In this document: piece after piece, positions 37,090 through 50,700 of the stretch
How the letters are laid out: each line of letters starts with the position of its first letter
Position numbering within the stretch: the stretch's first letter is position 1
NCBI GenBank assembly: GCA_033557835.1
Contig: JAWQRO010000040.1
Span: forward strand, 1 to 64,000
Reading direction: 5' to 3'
Source of the DNA: Helochares maculicollis
Lineage: Eukaryota > Arthropoda > Insecta > Coleoptera > Hydrophilidae
Length of the DNA: 64,000 nt
The notes under the pieces: model-generated
Database searches by the model: none
What the model was told of the DNA's origin: nothing
Seen by the model: the letters and a program-made list of their open reading frames with translations, nothing else
Position numbers and translations under genes: made by a program

Positions 37090-37315
37090 AGCACCAGGTA
37101 GCACGCGTAGGCAAAAGTCGCCGTGTAAACGAAAAGCTCGTACATCCAAAAAAATATGACGCACCTCCAAAGCGGAGGGAAGAGGATAACGCATATGAAA
37201 GCAGCGTGTATCAATAAAGGATAAAAGGCTTAAAAGCGCCGCGTATCTGAAAAGCATGTTGTATTGAAAGCAGCTGACTTGAAAGGGCTGCCACCTGAAG
37301 GCGCCGCAACACAAA
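37090..37315 (+). repeat. Degenerate tandem array, roughly 16-20-bp unit
   Basis: Successive segments such as aaaagcgccgcgtatctg, aaaagcatgttgtattg, aaagcagctgacttg, aaagggctgccacctg and aaggcgccgcaacac share a pattern aaaRgcNgcNgNNNcTg. Copies near 37090-37170 are weaker. Confidence 0.65.
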
Positions 37316-38576
37316 AATCGGCAAAGGTTAACTAAACTCTCCTCGATATTAGAAAATCTAAAAATATATGTTTACCCTGTTAGTGATAATTAGAAAATCT
37401 TAGGAATCAGATGAGCCTGGCTTTGATTTTGTTATATCAAAGAGCTTTTGTTTCGCCCACACCACCTATCGAAAATGAATTTTCATTTTTTCGCGTTCCA
37501 TTTAACCATCCCTGGTAAACAAATAGAAGGGAGTAGCTTTATATCTTTCAGTAATTGTCGGGAGCTCTCCAGAGTAACTTCAGGAGCTAAAAACCCACAG
37601 CCTACTCATACTTTAACTTTCGGTTTCTATTTGTGAATGCACTCTGTGCCACAATAAAACAGATAATCAAGTGCAAGTGCGCCTAAACTGCATTTTAGCG
37701 ATTATTCGCCGATTTTCCTCGTGCAAGTCAAACTTTGTAGGCCTCGAATAATGGACTCGTTCTTCCATTGGATGACTGCTAGAGTCACAGAACGATTTCG
37801 CCTTCGAGGAATCCTGCCTATACCTCAAAATTATGTATGTATTTCGAGATATTTCTGGAGTTGCAATTTTTTTTTAAATTTTGACTTCATCCATTACCAA
37901 TTTAAATATTTTTTGACTGTCAAGCTTGTCTAAATTCTTCAATTCTTCTCGTCGGGTTTTTACTTTATTCATTCTTGATATGATTTTTTTAAATGTGTTA
38001 TTGCATGCGGCTTTATATCTATAATAATATAATTTTAACATTGCGCCTTTAATTAATTAACTTAAATCTTTTAAGCGGCATTTTAACCCGCACTTCTTTA
38101 GAACCTGATTTTCGCGGTTCAAATAATGTTGCGGAGGCCGAGGCCGAGTTAGGCCAACAAGAAATTTGGCGAAAAATTTAGTTAACCCAATCAACTCCGA
38201 ACTTAAACTTAATAATTTTCAACTTTTAATATACTTAAACTTCATTCCGCTCTGCAAACTAATAAAATCCTTTAATTGTAGTCCCCTGAACCTGGCATAA
38301 AACGATTATAATACTTTTTAAAAATTCCGTCCTAGCATAATTAACATCTAAAGATTCATTTTTAATGTTACTTCGCCCCTCTCCATTTCAATTAGATCCT
38401 TCTCGGTTGTTTGAAAAGGGCGTCTTAAAAAGAATTTTATAATATAATGAGTTGTGCCTTTTTGTACTTGTTTATATAAGAAGGTTTAGACAACAGAATA
38501 AACACTCGAAATGAGAAAAATAAGATCTTGCTTAAATATATACACTTATATTTAAATCCAACTTCTTTTTTTGCAG
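37316..38576. other. osa: osa intron, right end
   Basis: No other feature. It ends in the acceptor aacttctttttttgcag before the exon at 38577. Confidence 0.5.
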
Positions 38577-38706
38577 GACCTTAGTGGCGGGAACAGCAAT
38601 GACAGTTCGGGGGGACCGGCCCCGGGTACGCCCAATTCGCAGGGGATGAGGCCTACTCCATCCCCTACAGGATCGACTGGTTCCCGGTCCATGTCTCCTG
38701 CTGTCG
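38577..38706 (+). CDS. osa: osa exon, first one seen (TPSPTG...SRSMSPAV segment)
   Basis: Acceptor ttctttttttgcag, donor GTAAGT at 38707. Starts in phase 0, ends with one base of a split Gly codon. It encodes SGGNSNDSSGG, then GTPNSQGMRPTPSPTGSTGS and RSMSPAV, a segment conserved with fly Osa (which has NSNDSSSGG and MRPTPSPTGSSGSRSMSPAV). In the fly this is preceded by a long Gln/Pro/His-rich N-terminal region; no matching exon is visible upstream here. It has markedly higher GC than its surroundings. Confidence 0.95.
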
Positions 38707-41700
38707 GTAAGTAAAAGCTTTTTAATGGGATTACTGGTGAACCCACAAGACTAATATTTCGATAGATTTTCCTAAAATGGTTTGGGATAAGTTAGTAATC
38801 ATTTTGCGATGCGTGTTTAGGAAAAATCCTTTTTCATCATTTTTTAAAATTATAAATCTCCTAACGCAAAGGATCTTCCTATTTGTTGAGTATAACTATT
38901 TATAAATATGTTGCTCCTTTAATCACATCATTAGTCGTTAAAAATCGTTCAGATATAAATTGTCATGATTCGTCATTCTGTCGAACAGAAAATATATTCA
39001 GGAATGAATGGATAAGGGGAGAATCGCATTCACGTCTCTCCACTATACCTGCATGCAATTTGATGCGCTCCCTTTCGCACGGCTCTGTATCATTTGCAAT
39101 TATTTTCCTCTCGTCAATTCGGAAGCTTTTCCGCATGTGACGTTGCCTTTACACATCGCTGCTCAAATCATTCCTTTGGAGGAAACACCTGTCTCTCAAC
39201 CAGCTTTTTGGAGTAACCTGAAAAAATTCGATATCAACTGCATTAGTTATAACTAAACATATTTCCAATTGACCACTTGTTTGCGCCGAAACAAATCTTA
39301 GTTTTCAGTTGATTATCAAAATTGTCCAGAAAATGTAATTTCTTGTAATTGGCAACTCTATTAGATGTAATAAATCGTTAACTACTGCAACCAGAATTGT
39401 AGCGCATCCACCACTCATTTATAAGAATTTCACCAAATCGATCCTTTAAATTACTTGCTTTCGTAGGAAATTATCTTCATTTTACAAAGCCAAAAAATTA
39501 TATTATACGTAAAATATTCATATAATCATATATCTAATAATTTATACATTCAAAAAATGTATACCTTGTTTATTCAAATGTGAATAAATATTTTAAAATG
39601 ATGCAAATGTATACAAAATGATTTTTTGTTATAAAAAATGAGGGCATCATTGGAGGGACATTCGGCTGGATATGCCAAACCTCATATTTAGTATGTGAGC
39701 CTATGATGGGCAATATTTAATTGAGAGTTCATTTCAATTTACAAACGAATATTTAAAAAATTAATTCGTTGACTAATTCGTATTTGGCAGCTCACTTTGG
39801 TTACTTTCTAAAACTGGTAGCAAATTTAGTTTTTTTGCTAATAGTGCAATGTACTGTTACAATGATAAAATTAAAATAAAAATGCGTTGGAGACCAAGCT
39901 CGTATGATCCTTTCTAAAACGAGGATGTGGTCATTGTGGCGCTTTAATGAAATCAGATTTTAAAATCTAGCATCGTAGTTTGTCGCCACGAAATCTGAAA
40001 TCGCACTTAGGGCCCCCTCAAACTTAAAGATATTTAATTAGTTGTAAGCAAATTTGAAACTAAACTCCCCGCAACTTCTTGTGCGCTACTTTTTTGTTGC
40101 CATTATCAAATAATAAAAGGCTTTTTGTAAAGTATTATTTGTTTCGTTGTATATATGTATTGCAACAAGATTTTCATACAAATCTGCTTTAGTAAGCAAA
40201 TTCCGTTTGTTTTTTCAGAATTTCTGAAAAGAAAACACGATACTAGATTTTGAGTAGCTGCTCCTTTAAAGACGGAATTTGCACAGTTGTTATGCGAAAC
40301 TAGGGCGTAATTTCCTAAGGGGTTCACTGTTGTAACAAAAATTCACTGTAAATATTCATAAATATTGTGTATTCTACACTTTCCCTCCTATAATAGCTTG
40401 TGTTCTTTTACATAACAAGCAGCTCGACTAACCTAGTCTACGCATCCAAGGCAATATTTTCCCAACATAAAAACTCTTTTCGTAAACTGGCTTTCCAAAG
40501 AAAATTTGTATGGATTCCCACAAAATTGACATATTTTTTTAACAAAAGTACCCCTTACGTATGAGGGCAATTCTTTGAATAAAGAAGCCACATTTATAAA
40601 AAACCCATTCCACATATAAAAATTACTTTAATTTAAAAATAGTCGGGCGCAAAATACCCCTCACAAAAAACCTGCCCCTCATAGCAAGACAACTTCTCAC
40701 ATAAAGGAAACTCCTCATTATAGGTAACTTCATATAAAATCAACTCTTCATATAAAGGCTGAGATAAATAGTATTCCTTAAATGGAATTTACTCTTCGGT
40801 GAAAGATACGTTTCAGATAAAGGCTACTTTACAGATAAAGACTACTCTTCAGATATAGACTAATTTTCGGATAAAGGCTACTATTTGGATAAATGTTATT
40901 CTTAGGATAAAGGCTATTTTTTGGAAAACGGCTACTCTTTGGAAAAAGACTACTCTTTGGATAAAGGCTACTCTTCGGATAAAGCCTACTCTTCGGATAA
41001 AGGCTACTCTGCGGATAAAGGCTACTCTTCAAATAACGACTAGTAATATAACCGCCACTTCTTATGTAGACTATTCATATAAGGACTACGCCTCGAATAA
41101 AGATTACTTCTCATATAAATTGTAGTCTTCATACATATGACGGGCCTTTTCATTCAAGCCTGGGTTCTATATAGAAATCGCTGCTTCAATGATTTCTTTC
41201 CGATACAACAAAATTCCTTTCATGGGCAAGGGTCTTTTAGCATCTTCGTATTGCCAATAAAATTGTCTCATCCATATGTTAAATCCCGACGCGACTGCTA
41301 AACCACGTTTTCTCGCATCCTTCCACATTTGCATCTTCACTTTGATATTGTAGTGAGACCACGTGACACATGCCGTCACGTGCCTTTCCTTTCCATTGAC
41401 TACACTCGCGCGGAAGTTCGATAAAATGCGGAAATGCGGGTCCTCAACATTGACCTACATCTTACTACGAACATTCCTGGGTTTTAACCCTGCCTCACAC
41501 CCCTTACAACCCCGACTACCCTCCGACCCCCAGACCCCTTATGGTCCCAGCTGTCGTCGGCAAGTCCACGCCAACTTGATGCTTAACAATCAGCATATCC
41601 GGTTAATGGACGGTTTACGGCAAGGATCACCTGTTTCAACTTCTCTCACCGTCAAATTTCTTTACTTGTTTTGGTTTATTTTAACTTTTTCACTTGCGAC

Positions 41701-44700
41701 TTTGGTGTTTCCTGGAGTTAGCTGATTTCGATGCGGTTTAAGCAACAGGTGTTTCACAGAAATGCGATGTTTGAGGAAAAGGCATCACAGGAAACCGGTG
41801 TATAGGAAGAAGCACATCTCCCAAATTATTCTTTTAATTTCATAGGCATCCTTCCAATTGTATTCCATTAACGAACGATGCGCAACGTTCGTGAAGCTGT
41901 CGAATTGCCATTCTACGTTTTTTCATGAGGTATAAATAGGATTTTACCAAAACTGGTGGTAAATAACCATGAGCGTGAGCGACAATAACTAGCATATAAA
42001 AGCGTGTTTCGTAAACCAACCGCTCTATGAAAAATTCTTGTTAGGTTTAGCTGGTCGATGAATGGTCCCATATCATAAGTTTTTTGTTTTCAGGACAACA
42101 AAACATTCCGATGCCTCCTCGGCCATCTAGCGGTCAGTCAGATGGAAGTGGATCAACACGAATAAGCCATTCACCGATGGCTACTCAAGGCAGCTACCCT
42201 CTGTCACATATGCACTCCTATAAAGGGCACCCTAGCATGGTTCCTCCGACTGGCCAGCAAATGCCTCTTTACCAGACGAACCAACAATACCCACAAGGAG
42301 CCTACCCGGTGAGGCCGCAGGGTAATATTCAGTATCCCACTCAAGGAGGGTACGTTTCAACCTCGTCCCAAGCGCCGCCACCAAATAACAGTATACCTTC
42401 GCAACAATACTCCAATAGGTCGACGCCTAATCATATGAGCAATTCTCAATTTCCTCCGTACCAACAAAACTGGTCAAGCCCTGCTGTTAGTTCAGGAAAT
42501 CATATACAAACGCCTGGAAAAGGAAACGGTCCTCAACCGCAGGCGCCGACTTCTCCTTCTCCTCGACCACACTACCTCAAGCAGCATTTGCACAATAAGA
42601 TGGGTTTTGGAAACGTGTCGTCGATGCCACCGAGCCCTAGTCCACCGCAAAACTACCATATGGGGCCTCCACCTTCTGGTCATCACCCATCAGGGATGGG
42701 ACCTCCTTCAAGTATGGGACCTCCGAACATGCCACCTGTCTCTAGCCCACTTATGTCCAATAGTCACACGCATGATGGACCGATGCCACCTCCTAGTTCT
42801 ACACCAAACTCACACAACCAACTAGGATCTGATATGATGGATAATGGTATTACAACGACCGCTTCCGGTAGCATGGCTACACATGTAACTGCAGCTTCCG
42901 GAGGTACAGTTACATCTGTAGTAACCACCGGTCCAGATGGTGCTCCTATTGACGAGGGTTCTCAGCAATCCACCTTGTCAAACGCTTCGGCTGGTAAGTT
43001 TCTTCCAACAGATCTTAAAGGGCATGAGCTTGATGTGAGGCATTTTATGAGGTCATAAAGTATGAGATTATCCGAGACTGTCGATTTCTCCGGCATTTCA
43101 CTTTACCAGCTCGTCATTTTTTATTATGAACTACTAGATCGTCAGTTTTATTATGAAAGTACATCAGTGTTCCGTCAATAGCGTGTTTTGGTTTGCAATT
43201 CTTTTTCAATCGTCTATATCAGAGCATTTTTTTTAAAACCAAGGAGAGAAAATTGTGTGGTGTTTTCGAACATTAGCTCTGTCGCGGAACCAATGCATCA
43301 CCGACTGCTTGCAACCTTGACTAGGCTGTTAGAAAGGTGTGCTTAACAAACGCAGAGTACGGCGAAAGTTTGAGAAGTTTCGTTCTGAAGATTTTTACCT
43401 CAAGGGAGGCCTCTCGCCAACGTGGCTAAAGATCTAAAAACTGTAGGAGAAGTGGAAACATCTCGAACTGCGCTTGAATTACCAGCGAAGGTTTAATATT
43501 ACTATTCCAACAATATTGGACATTTGAAATGCATCAGCAAAATAAGACGCTGGATCTAAGCATGCCTTTCTTTGCTGCTAAGGTAAAAACGTGAAGCATT
43601 TTTTTCATAGCATTATTCTGTGTGATGAAAAATGAATTATTTTCGGCAATCATAAACTTGGGAAGCACGGTTCAAGTGACGCAACGCAGTCCGGCACCGA
43701 ATGTTCACCAAAAAGCCAATGCTGCCTCTTTTTCTACTGCTGATATTAACTACTACAGATTTACAACAGCAGAGCAATCGGCTATAGCGGATATCCACTA
43801 TGACGAATTGAACGAAATGATGAGGTAGCTTATCGCGCCAACAACGTTACTCAAATTTCAGGAGTAGGACTTGGAGACTAACCGTATTCACCAGACCCGT
43901 CATCAACCGCCTACCGCTTCATACAGGCTTTTGATGTTTTCTGCAAGGAAAACAATTCAGTAATCAACAAACTTCCACGCTTGGGGCAAATTTATTGCCA
44001 CTTACTTACCTTTCATGATTTTTCGCTGCCAGTAAGATAGCAAAACTGCGTCGACTTTAGGTGCATGCTCGAATTAATCGCACTAGTTCTTCTTGGAGAT
44101 ACAATAACCCAATTTTTTTTATTGAAAATCGGACGTTTCATATTTTATGACCTAGTAATGTGCAATATAACACTTTTCAGAACTGAGATTTTGCCAAAAT
44201 TATCCCAGGCAAATGGAGCAAGTAAACGAATGCAAATTCTAAAGGAAATGAAATGAAAAGGGGAGATTTGTTTATTGCTAATCTAATTATAAAGCGCGCG
44301 CCCTGTTTTGTGAGAGCTTAAACGTGAAGCATCTTATAAAAAGCATTTAAAAATAAATGCGTGAAAGGGAATAAGGGTAAAATTAAATTCAGGCAGACAA
44401 AAGCAGCAAACGGAAAATGATGAACTTGCTCGCGTCGTGGGGATGTGACAAAGGTACAGAAAATCTACTAAAAAAACAAATGAGAGTAAGTTCATGGAAA
44501 CGCCTATTTAGCCCTGCGAGTATTGAATTTGCATATTTTTTGGTCAAACTGTGCTCTAAATTCAATAGTTAATATAAGACTGGGTGGATAAAACCAGGAT
44601 ATTTATTGTGTTGGCCAGGGAAACTCGGCCGAGGGTTTAATATCAACATTGCCGAGCGTTGTGCTTCGGGTTGACTTAGCAAACCGTTGATGTGGCAGCC

Positions 44701-47700
44701 TTGGTGTAAATTTCGTCACTTAGGGATTGATCGAAAGTTTTTTGTATAACGGCTTTAAAGATTGTTTCCTAAAACTGATGTTAAAAGGCGTAATTGCACT
44801 TCTGAAGGATGCCAAAATCGCCCAATTAGAATTAAAATGTATGGTTTTCTAGTGAAAGTTGATTTGTAGGAGAGTCATAGTTTGGGTAGATTTCACGCTG
44901 TCAGGTTTATATCATTTGGGCTTTAGGCTGTATAAGTTGCAGGGCAACTTTCGAAGGCTTTATAACCTCCGGTTTTCGGTAATACGCCTTTAGGTTGTCC
45001 ACAGAGCCAGAACTGGCTACGGTATTGCGAAGCTCGAAGGTGGTGCTTGTAGAGAAAACTGTTGGGAACGACTGGTATCGACTTGTCTGCACAGTTCTAA
45101 ACGAATATCCAGTGGTCAAGTAGCAATTAGGGCCGGCAATGTCCTCTAGCTAATTTAAATAAGCATTAGGCATAACGACTAGTTAATGGGGCAAAATGAC
45201 AAGGGGCTTTAAACATACGAGAGTTTTTAAAATTGTTTATTTCTCTACGTAGCATCAGGGGAAGACCCGCAATGCACGACGCCAAAATCTAGGAAAAACG
45301 ACATGGGACACTACAGTCATCCTGCAACCCCACAAAGCACTGTGCCTTCTCCTGGAGCAGCAAGTATGAATTCAATTCACGAAGAATTTGGTGAAATTAG
45401 CAGTCCAAGTTGGCCTCGGACGCCCGCAAGTCCGGTAAGTTGATAGCAGATTTTAAAGTACTTTTGAATTATTTTAGGAAGTCATTTAACTATTACCATC
45501 ATCTTTGTTATTGATTTTCTGATTTTCATTTCTTGACTGTAGTTTTTTTCTCGCGGTTTCTTTTATTTTTTTTTCACATTTTTGACAGCAGGCAAGTTTT
45601 CGATTTATCTTTGTTCGCGATCGTCCATGCTATCTTTAATAAATTTTGGAGCTTAGTTCATTTGTATTATTTAGCATTTGTGTATCGCAGTAACGTTGAA
45701 TTCGACTTGGGTAATCTGACCGAATAATGCTCGCGGTACGCATGGGATGACCGATATTCATTCCACCAACTTTTTCAATTAGTAACGAGGTATTTTCTAA
45801 AAGTGGATATCAAAGACGAACAACAGCTTTGATGTACGATTTAGGGAAGAAAAAATATTTCATAAATATTAGATTGATATCAAGAGGCATCCCTCAGTAT
45901 TTGTGTTTTAAAATTTTGACGTGGTTACCAATTCCATTTTGTTCCGGTTTACTTGGATCGAATTTATTATTGTTGTGTTCAGTATTGAAAGCTGCGTTGT
46001 TAAGTATTAACTTCCGTTAAGTCACAAAATTCACCCAGAAAATAAGTAATTTTTGGCCCACCGTTAATGGGCATAACGATTTACCTCGACTTGATAAGAG
46101 GAAAAAGAGGAACTACTGACATAATACTGCCATATTACAGAAAGTTCCGGGAAATAGAATTATGCTATTTGTAGTTTTATGGAGCAATTAATTTTATTTA
46201 ATAAGTTAGTGCTAAACTCGAAACTGTAAATTATTACTTTGCATTCTCGCATACTTAATGAAGTATATGCAATTAACTCAAAGGACAAAATGAAGATAAA
46301 TTTAGGAAAATAATAGAAGAGACAGGAAAACTAAGAATCAACTCGACAAAAAGGTAATAAACACAAAGGGAATAACCTTACTGAAGAGCAGTAAAGAGAA
46401 TATGATTTAAACAAAAGAAAACTTGTTTTATAAGTGTTGAAGGAAACAAGAGATTGCTATAATAACTACATGTACCCTCATAGAAGTAGCCAAAGCGAAC
46501 GACAGAAAGGTCCAACGAATTTGTGAACAGAAAATATGAAAGATCACCGAAGTACGGCCTAAAAATGTTATTACGCGACTGGCAAACGTGAAAAAACAAT
46601 TGAGAACGTGCACAAAATAATAGACTAGGCTATGGAGAAACTAATGGTACTAAAAAGAAATACAGTAAGTAGTATGGACCTCTCCGGACAAGAAAATAAT
46701 TGACCAAATGTCATAGAAAAGTGCCACATAAATTTGCCTAAACATCAGAAGCATGAAAGGCGCTAACTCTGATTGTTTCTTAGGAAGTAGAAACTCCAAA
46801 TAAGATTATGAAGAAAGAAGGTGAGAAGTGACATAAATGCAATTAAATTAAAAATCAGACAAACGAATGTACTACAGAGAAGCAATAAAAAAAGGGCTAC
46901 ATAGAAGTCGCAAGAAGAACTTCTGTGCGAACAAATAGATAATGGAACAAAGCTACGATAGTTATATCCAGAGATTCAAAGGGACAGCAAACAAAAAGAG
47001 GAAAGGCATAGACGATTTTGCTTCGCTTACTATGAGTTCACGTGCGAACACAATAAGCAAGCTTAAAACTTGTAAATTATTTTGTACTACGGCTTTAAAT
47101 TGTAAGCATGAGAAAGGTTCACATGTTGCTTCGCATACAAAACAATTGGTATTCTGCTGGTAGCAAGGGAAACGCTTGGAAATCATGCTGAGAGCATTGC
47201 TGAGTGGGGCCATAATAAATCTATTCATAAAAGTCCAACTGAGCTAATGAACCGAGAGCGTATAAAACTTATCTTAAGGAGAACGGCTACATGGAAATGG
47301 TTCATCTAAAACATGTTCAGCTCTTAACTTAAAGTGCCTGAACTTTAATTTTTGTGAATTTCAAAATGTACATGCAGCAGAAAAAGAGTTGTATTAAGAA
47401 GCCAACAAAGTTCCTTTAGTCGGGATGCCCCGCTTCTTAACAAGGAAACCGCAGGTTAGAAAAAACTTATTTGTGAATTTTTCTAGAGAAGACTACTATT
47501 GGCTAATTCCAGTGACGTCAATAATTCAAAATGTCAAACATTATTTTATTAAACAAATGTTTAGCGGTGTAAAATTGTTCAAGGCAGTTAGTTCGTTTCT
47601 AAAATATTATTTTATATCATTAGACGCCCCGATTCTTTTACATCATTATATCCCATTTCATTTGTATACGTGCAAAAATAAATTTCGTGTGCAAAGTAAT

Positions 47701-50700
47701 AAGTTAAAATGCCATAGCAAACCATTTGTTATCAGGTTTCAAAGTTGATCATTTGTAAAAAAACTAAAACTTCACAAGCAGTGTAATTTCATCAGCCTCT
47801 ATTATTATATTTGCCGGCGCTTTTTATCCCCTTTTAATTTGATATTTAAATTCGCAATACACCGCGGGATTGCAAAATACACAATGCATATTTTCCAAAC
47901 ATTATTTTTTACAAATTTTACAAAGTAAATAACATTATAAAATATAAAAAATGTATTTAATAAAATGGCGCAAAACGGAAATATGGGTGAGTGTATAAAT
48001 TTAATCGGTTGAAACGGGGTAAATCAGAGAGAACATGACGGCGCGGCGCGGAAATTTAGCAGCTCGCCTGCCTGTGTGTGGGGTATATGTAGTTATTTGC
48101 GGACGTAAAATTGCAAGCAACCAGGGCCTACTAGTCGTTACCGTGACATTGAGTGGGAACTCACTGTAACATGTTTTATGTTCCAATAAAATGAGACTGA
48201 TGGTTAAATCCGCGGTTGATAAACGACGCTCGCGATGCAACTTTTAAAAATTCAGTAACATGTGCTTTACATTGTTGCCGTTTTATAAGCTCCAGCTATA
48301 ACCTAAAATTTTATTACAATTTTCAGTCTTTTGTTAGTTGCCTCATTCGCACAGTAATCAAGATGCCTTCGACTTTATTTCTGTGTAGTTTCCTGTTGTA
48401 TTGTAGTGATTAGTTACCTAGATTATTTTCTCTTATTTATCTTCTTTTATAGAAACATGTAGTTTTAGAGGTTTTAATGACGTAAAGATACTAAGTATCA
48501 GAGACCTAGAGATTCATAGTGACGAAAATGCAGAGTGACATATATACAAAGTGACAGACAATTTCATACATAGATATAGCGACGTTATAGACTTACAAGT
48601 TATGGTAAATTCACCCGTCTTGACAGTTCGTAGCTACTTTGATCTAAATTCTTTAGTAGATGGTTTCGCTTTATCACTTTATGCGCGAATCCAAAGTTTA
48701 AATGGAGACGAGGCGTTTTATCTTGCATTTTGACCTTTTCCAACCAAACTAATTCGCATTACTTGTGTCTAGATCATAATTTTAGCGAACTATAAACAAC
48801 AAATGTTAAATATCCGACGAGCATTCCGCTTTACGAAAAGCGCGGTATCGTTTCGAGAGCTTTGTAACCAAAAACCTAGAATTAAATCGTCTTTAACATC
48901 ATTTCATTTGATAAGGGCTTATCTTTATTGTGTATACATTTATGATATCGTTACTTTATAGGTCTTAATTAATTAAATTGCAGAGTAAATGATTATTGAA
49001 TTTCTGCTAATGGTGCATCGAGTTACACGCAAATGAATGATGGCTTGCTGGTCCTTTTTAATGCATAAATTCACAAGACTTATTCGGTGTGTTCCACAAA
49101 TTGTCAATGAGCAATTTTAAAAAAATTCCGTATCTCTTTTGATAAGATACTGAATATCTTTTAAGAGATAACGTGCAGATTTAGCCGCTTAAGTCGCGCG
49201 GGCTTTGGGTAACACGATGTCTAAATGTAGTGAAATTTCATAGTTTATTCGAAATTCATATGCACACATCTCCTTATTATTTTGTTTATGCCACCCATTG
49301 ATACAACATTTTAACATTCTATTTTTCTGCTCACCTTATTTTTTACGTTTGTGCATTACTTGTATTCAAATTTTTGGTTATGCCAGAGTGAACCGACTTA
49401 GACCAATTTAATCTAGTCAAACCGTGTGTGATTTTGTAATTTGCTAACACCCGCTGTTATTACAGGTTTTTAACAGCCATGTGCCTCCACCGGATTCATA
49501 CAGATCTAAGGTTTCTATTTAAAAATATTATATTTGTACAATATTCTAACTCTTTACTAGCATGTAGTTGCATGTTTTTCTAACTAATCTCTACTACTTC
49601 TGTCGTAGACTTCATAATATTAATTCGAAAACGCAATCTAATTTCGATTGAATGTTCCAGAAAACGGATAGCCTCAGTAAGCTCTATGAAATGGACGACA
49701 GCCCGGAACGACGGGCATGGCTGGACAAATTGCTAGCATTTATGGAAGAGAGACGGACACCTATTACCACATGTCCTACAATATCTAAAAATCCTTTGGA
49801 TCTTTTCAGGTTGTATGTCTATGTGAAAGAAAGAGGCGGCTTTATGGAGGTGAGCATTGTTTCTTAATACACTTCTTTCTCATCCCTTACCTTATACCAT
49901 ACTCAATAATTTAATGAAATCAAATTTTTGTAGGTAACTAAAAACAAAACTTGGAAAGACATCGCAGGAATGCTTGGAATTGGAGCAAGCTCTAGTGCAG
50001 CTTATACTCTGAGAAAACATTACACCAAAAACTTGCTAGCTTACGAATGTCAGTTTGATAGAGGTGGAATTGATCCGCAACCGATCATCAATCAAGTAGA
50101 AGCCAGTTCAAAGAAGAAAGGTGCAAAGGCAGCGTCAGTACCTTCACCAGGCTCTTCTAATTCCCAGGATTCTTTTCCAACTCCTGGTTCAGGTGGAGCA
50201 TCGATGGATGGATATGGCAACTATGGGTATCCTCCTGGAGCGGGTAATCCCGATTACAATGCTACTTCACAAAGACCTTCCTCACAGGCTAATGCACCTT
50301 CTCCACATGGAGGTAAGTAAACAACTTACTCGTCATAACTTTGATCTGATTTTTCTTGTGTTGGTTCAATTTGATTGACCATCCAGAGTGTAGCGTACGA
50401 TGTTTAGAATTTATCACAGTAAAATACAACTAAAAAATGCACTCAAGTGGAGGATTTCTTAATTGCATAAAAAGTAGTGAGCTAGTATCATCACTTACTT
50501 GTTTTCTGCCTATTTTTTGGTAATGAAGCCGAAGGAAAACTTTTTCAATCCAACATAAAGTGGTGTCCATGTGTCCCACATGCTTTCAATTGGCAAGGCA
50601 AGTTCACAACTTCTTACGTTTATATGTCAAACAAAAAGCAAGACAAGAATGATTTCTGTTTCATTTGTTATTTTGATTCCTCATTTGACTATCAACAATT

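Noticed and set aside
40829..41032. 67-codon minus-strand frame with a SSLYPK repeat
   Set aside because: The six-residue period is just the 18-bp DNA repeat read in phase.
41363..41725. Plus-strand frame with DGLRQGSPVS, reminiscent of a reverse transcriptase palm motif
   Set aside because: Only about ten residues match and no neighbouring reverse transcriptase blocks follow.
42994..43058. Extension of the 900-nt exon to a stop at 43058
   Set aside because: The perfect GTAAGT donor at 42994 and the conserved continuation SGEDPQCTTP at 45253 show that this is intron.
46300..47340. Possible retrotransposon remnant in the 45435-49465 intron
   Set aside because: Purine-rich sequence with Lys/Arg-rich translations but no ordered diagnostic blocks.
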